Translations under genes and position numbers: made by a program
Shown here: positions 63,628-64,000 of the stretch, in pieces
Layout of the letters: every line of letters begins with the position of its first letter
Numbering within the stretch: position 1 is the first letter of the stretch
Assembly: GCA_040506705.1 (NCBI GenBank)
Contig: JBEVWG010000055.1
Location: 40,413-104,412 of the forward strand
Direction: 5' to 3'
DNA length: 64,000 nt
DNA from: Thiodiazotropha sp040506705
GTDB taxonomy: Bacteria; Pseudomonadota; Gammaproteobacteria; Chromatiales; Chromatiaceae
Notes under the pieces: generated by a model
What the model saw: only the letters and a program-made list of their open reading frames with translations
The model's database searches: none
What the model was told of the DNA's origin: nothing

Positions 63628-63797
63628 TTTGTTCTCATCTCCTGATTTGATCCCTGAAATCAATCTTATTTATGAGACATTCATTGTCTCGGAATGTTCA
63701 GCACAGCATACCGTGCAGGAATAAAAGGTCAATACATCATTAGATGGGGATAACACTAGCATTTTCAAGGATGGTTATGTATCCTAGCGCCCCTTCA

Positions 63798-63888
63798 GGA
63801 GAGGTGGCAGAGCGGCCGAATGCGGTGGTCTTGAAAACCATTGAGGGTTTGTAGCCCTCCCAGGGTTCGAATCCCTGCCTCTCCGCCA
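63798..63888 (+). tRNA. tRNA-Ser (anticodon UGA)
   Basis: 91 nt including encoded CCA. Acceptor stem GGAGAGG / CCTCTCC, long variable arm (GAGGGTTTGTAGCCCTC), T arm CAGGGTTCGAATCCCTG and anticodon loop CTTGAAA with TGA. A terminator follows immediately. Confidence 0.95.
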
Positions 63889-63932
63889 AACAAAAAAGGG
63901 TGCTCGAATGAGCACCCTTTTTTGTTTGGCGG
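63883..63932 (+). terminator. Terminator after tRNA-Ser, 23-bp perfect inverted repeat
   Basis: The stem runs from CCGCCAAACAAAAAAGGG (inside the CCA end) through TGCTC, loop GAAT, then the mirror GAGCA..TTTGTTTGGCGG. It is perfect over 23 bp; the core AAAAAAGGGTGCTC/GAGCACCCTTTTTT gives an efficient terminator. Confidence 0.88.
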
Positions 63933-63957
63933 TGAAGCAGGACATGATTCGAACCCT
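63924..63957 (-). repeat. Inverted partial copy of the tRNA-Ser 3' end
   Basis: On the minus strand this reads GGGTTCGAATC, 13-16 diverged bases, then CCGCCA, followed by the same AACAAAAAAGGGTGCTC terminator arm as the plus-strand tRNA. The T-arm loop is conserved but the stem is not. It is a decayed tRNA 3' segment or attachment-like duplication facing the intact tRNA. Confidence 0.6.
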
Positions 63958-64000
63958 TCGTTCGAAAGGAACGCAGTGACGCAGACGCCGCAGCGAAGCG

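Overview
The window reads as a gammaproteobacterial chromosome with a free-living or symbiotic sulfur-oxidizer flavour (Chromatiales / Sedimenticola / Thiodiazotropha-like). This is inferred from gene order (rpsR–DUF2232–rplI–dnaB–alr–radA), the FleQ/FleSR-controlled flagellar cluster, an RpfF/RpfC signalling pair and large multihaem cytochromes; nothing in the sequence fixes the genus.

Layout. 1-5.9 kb: ribosomal/replication/cell-wall operon (rpsR end, DUF2232, rplI, dnaB, alr, radA). 6-7 kb: PilZ and double-FHA genes on the minus strand. 7.3-17.1 kb: flagellar regulators fleQ, fleS, fleR (sigma-54 promoter before fleS) and the basal-body/export operon fliE-fliF-fliG-fliH-fliI-fliJ (candidate sigma-54 promoter before fliE). 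17.3-20.3 kb: an EAL-HDOD protein, then a minus-strand FliK-like / FlhB-tail / small secreted protein operon. 20.6-23.4 kb: GYF-pentapeptide membrane protein, AMMECR1 protein, rdgC. 23.7-27.1 kb: minus-strand nucleotide-sugar operon (UDP-GlcNAc dehydrogenase, C4 epimerase, UDP-glucuronate-type epimerase). 27.5-32.8 kb: B12-binding radical SAM protein, then RpfC-like hybrid kinase convergent with RpfF-like DSF synthase. 32.8-34.2 kb: AT-rich gene desert with a GC-richer island. 34.2-44 kb: csrA paralogue, bpt, aat, YcgR/PilZ protein, trxB, ald, ftsK, lolA, rarA.

44.0-46.4 kb is the most unusual accessory stretch. It is the skeleton of a type I-E CRISPR-Cas locus: the first ~33 codons of cas3, the last ~65 codons of cas6e, an intact KilA-N-domain gene sitting where the body of cas1 should be, the C-terminal part of cas1, a cas2 lacking its N-terminus, a leader, and two degenerate 29-nt repeats spaced exactly 61 nt. 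The single 32-nt spacer contains a 27-nt exact inverted copy of a palindromic repeat found 2 kb away.

46.5-60.4 kb is a candidate electron-transfer island: an ankyrin/Sel1 protein and an [4Fe-4S]/flavin oxidoreductase on the minus strand, divergent from a b-type membrane protein, a 21-CXXCH cytochrome, a 1647-residue cytochrome with 67 CXXCH motifs plus one CX4CH, and an SPOR/TPR/beta-barrel outer-membrane protein. Together they look like an inner membrane-periplasm-outer membrane electron conduit. The giant cytochrome contains an exact-length tandem duplication of 425 codons (18 haems) built of 46-49-residue dihaem units.

60.6-64 kb: crcB, DUF190, serS, a 59-residue membrane protein, a YccA-family protein and tRNA-Ser(UGA), whose 3' end is mirrored by an inverted partial copy. 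Dispersed elements include a ~150-nt long-hairpin repeat in two copies (after rplI and after csrA) and an 11-14-nt motif in three 3' regions.
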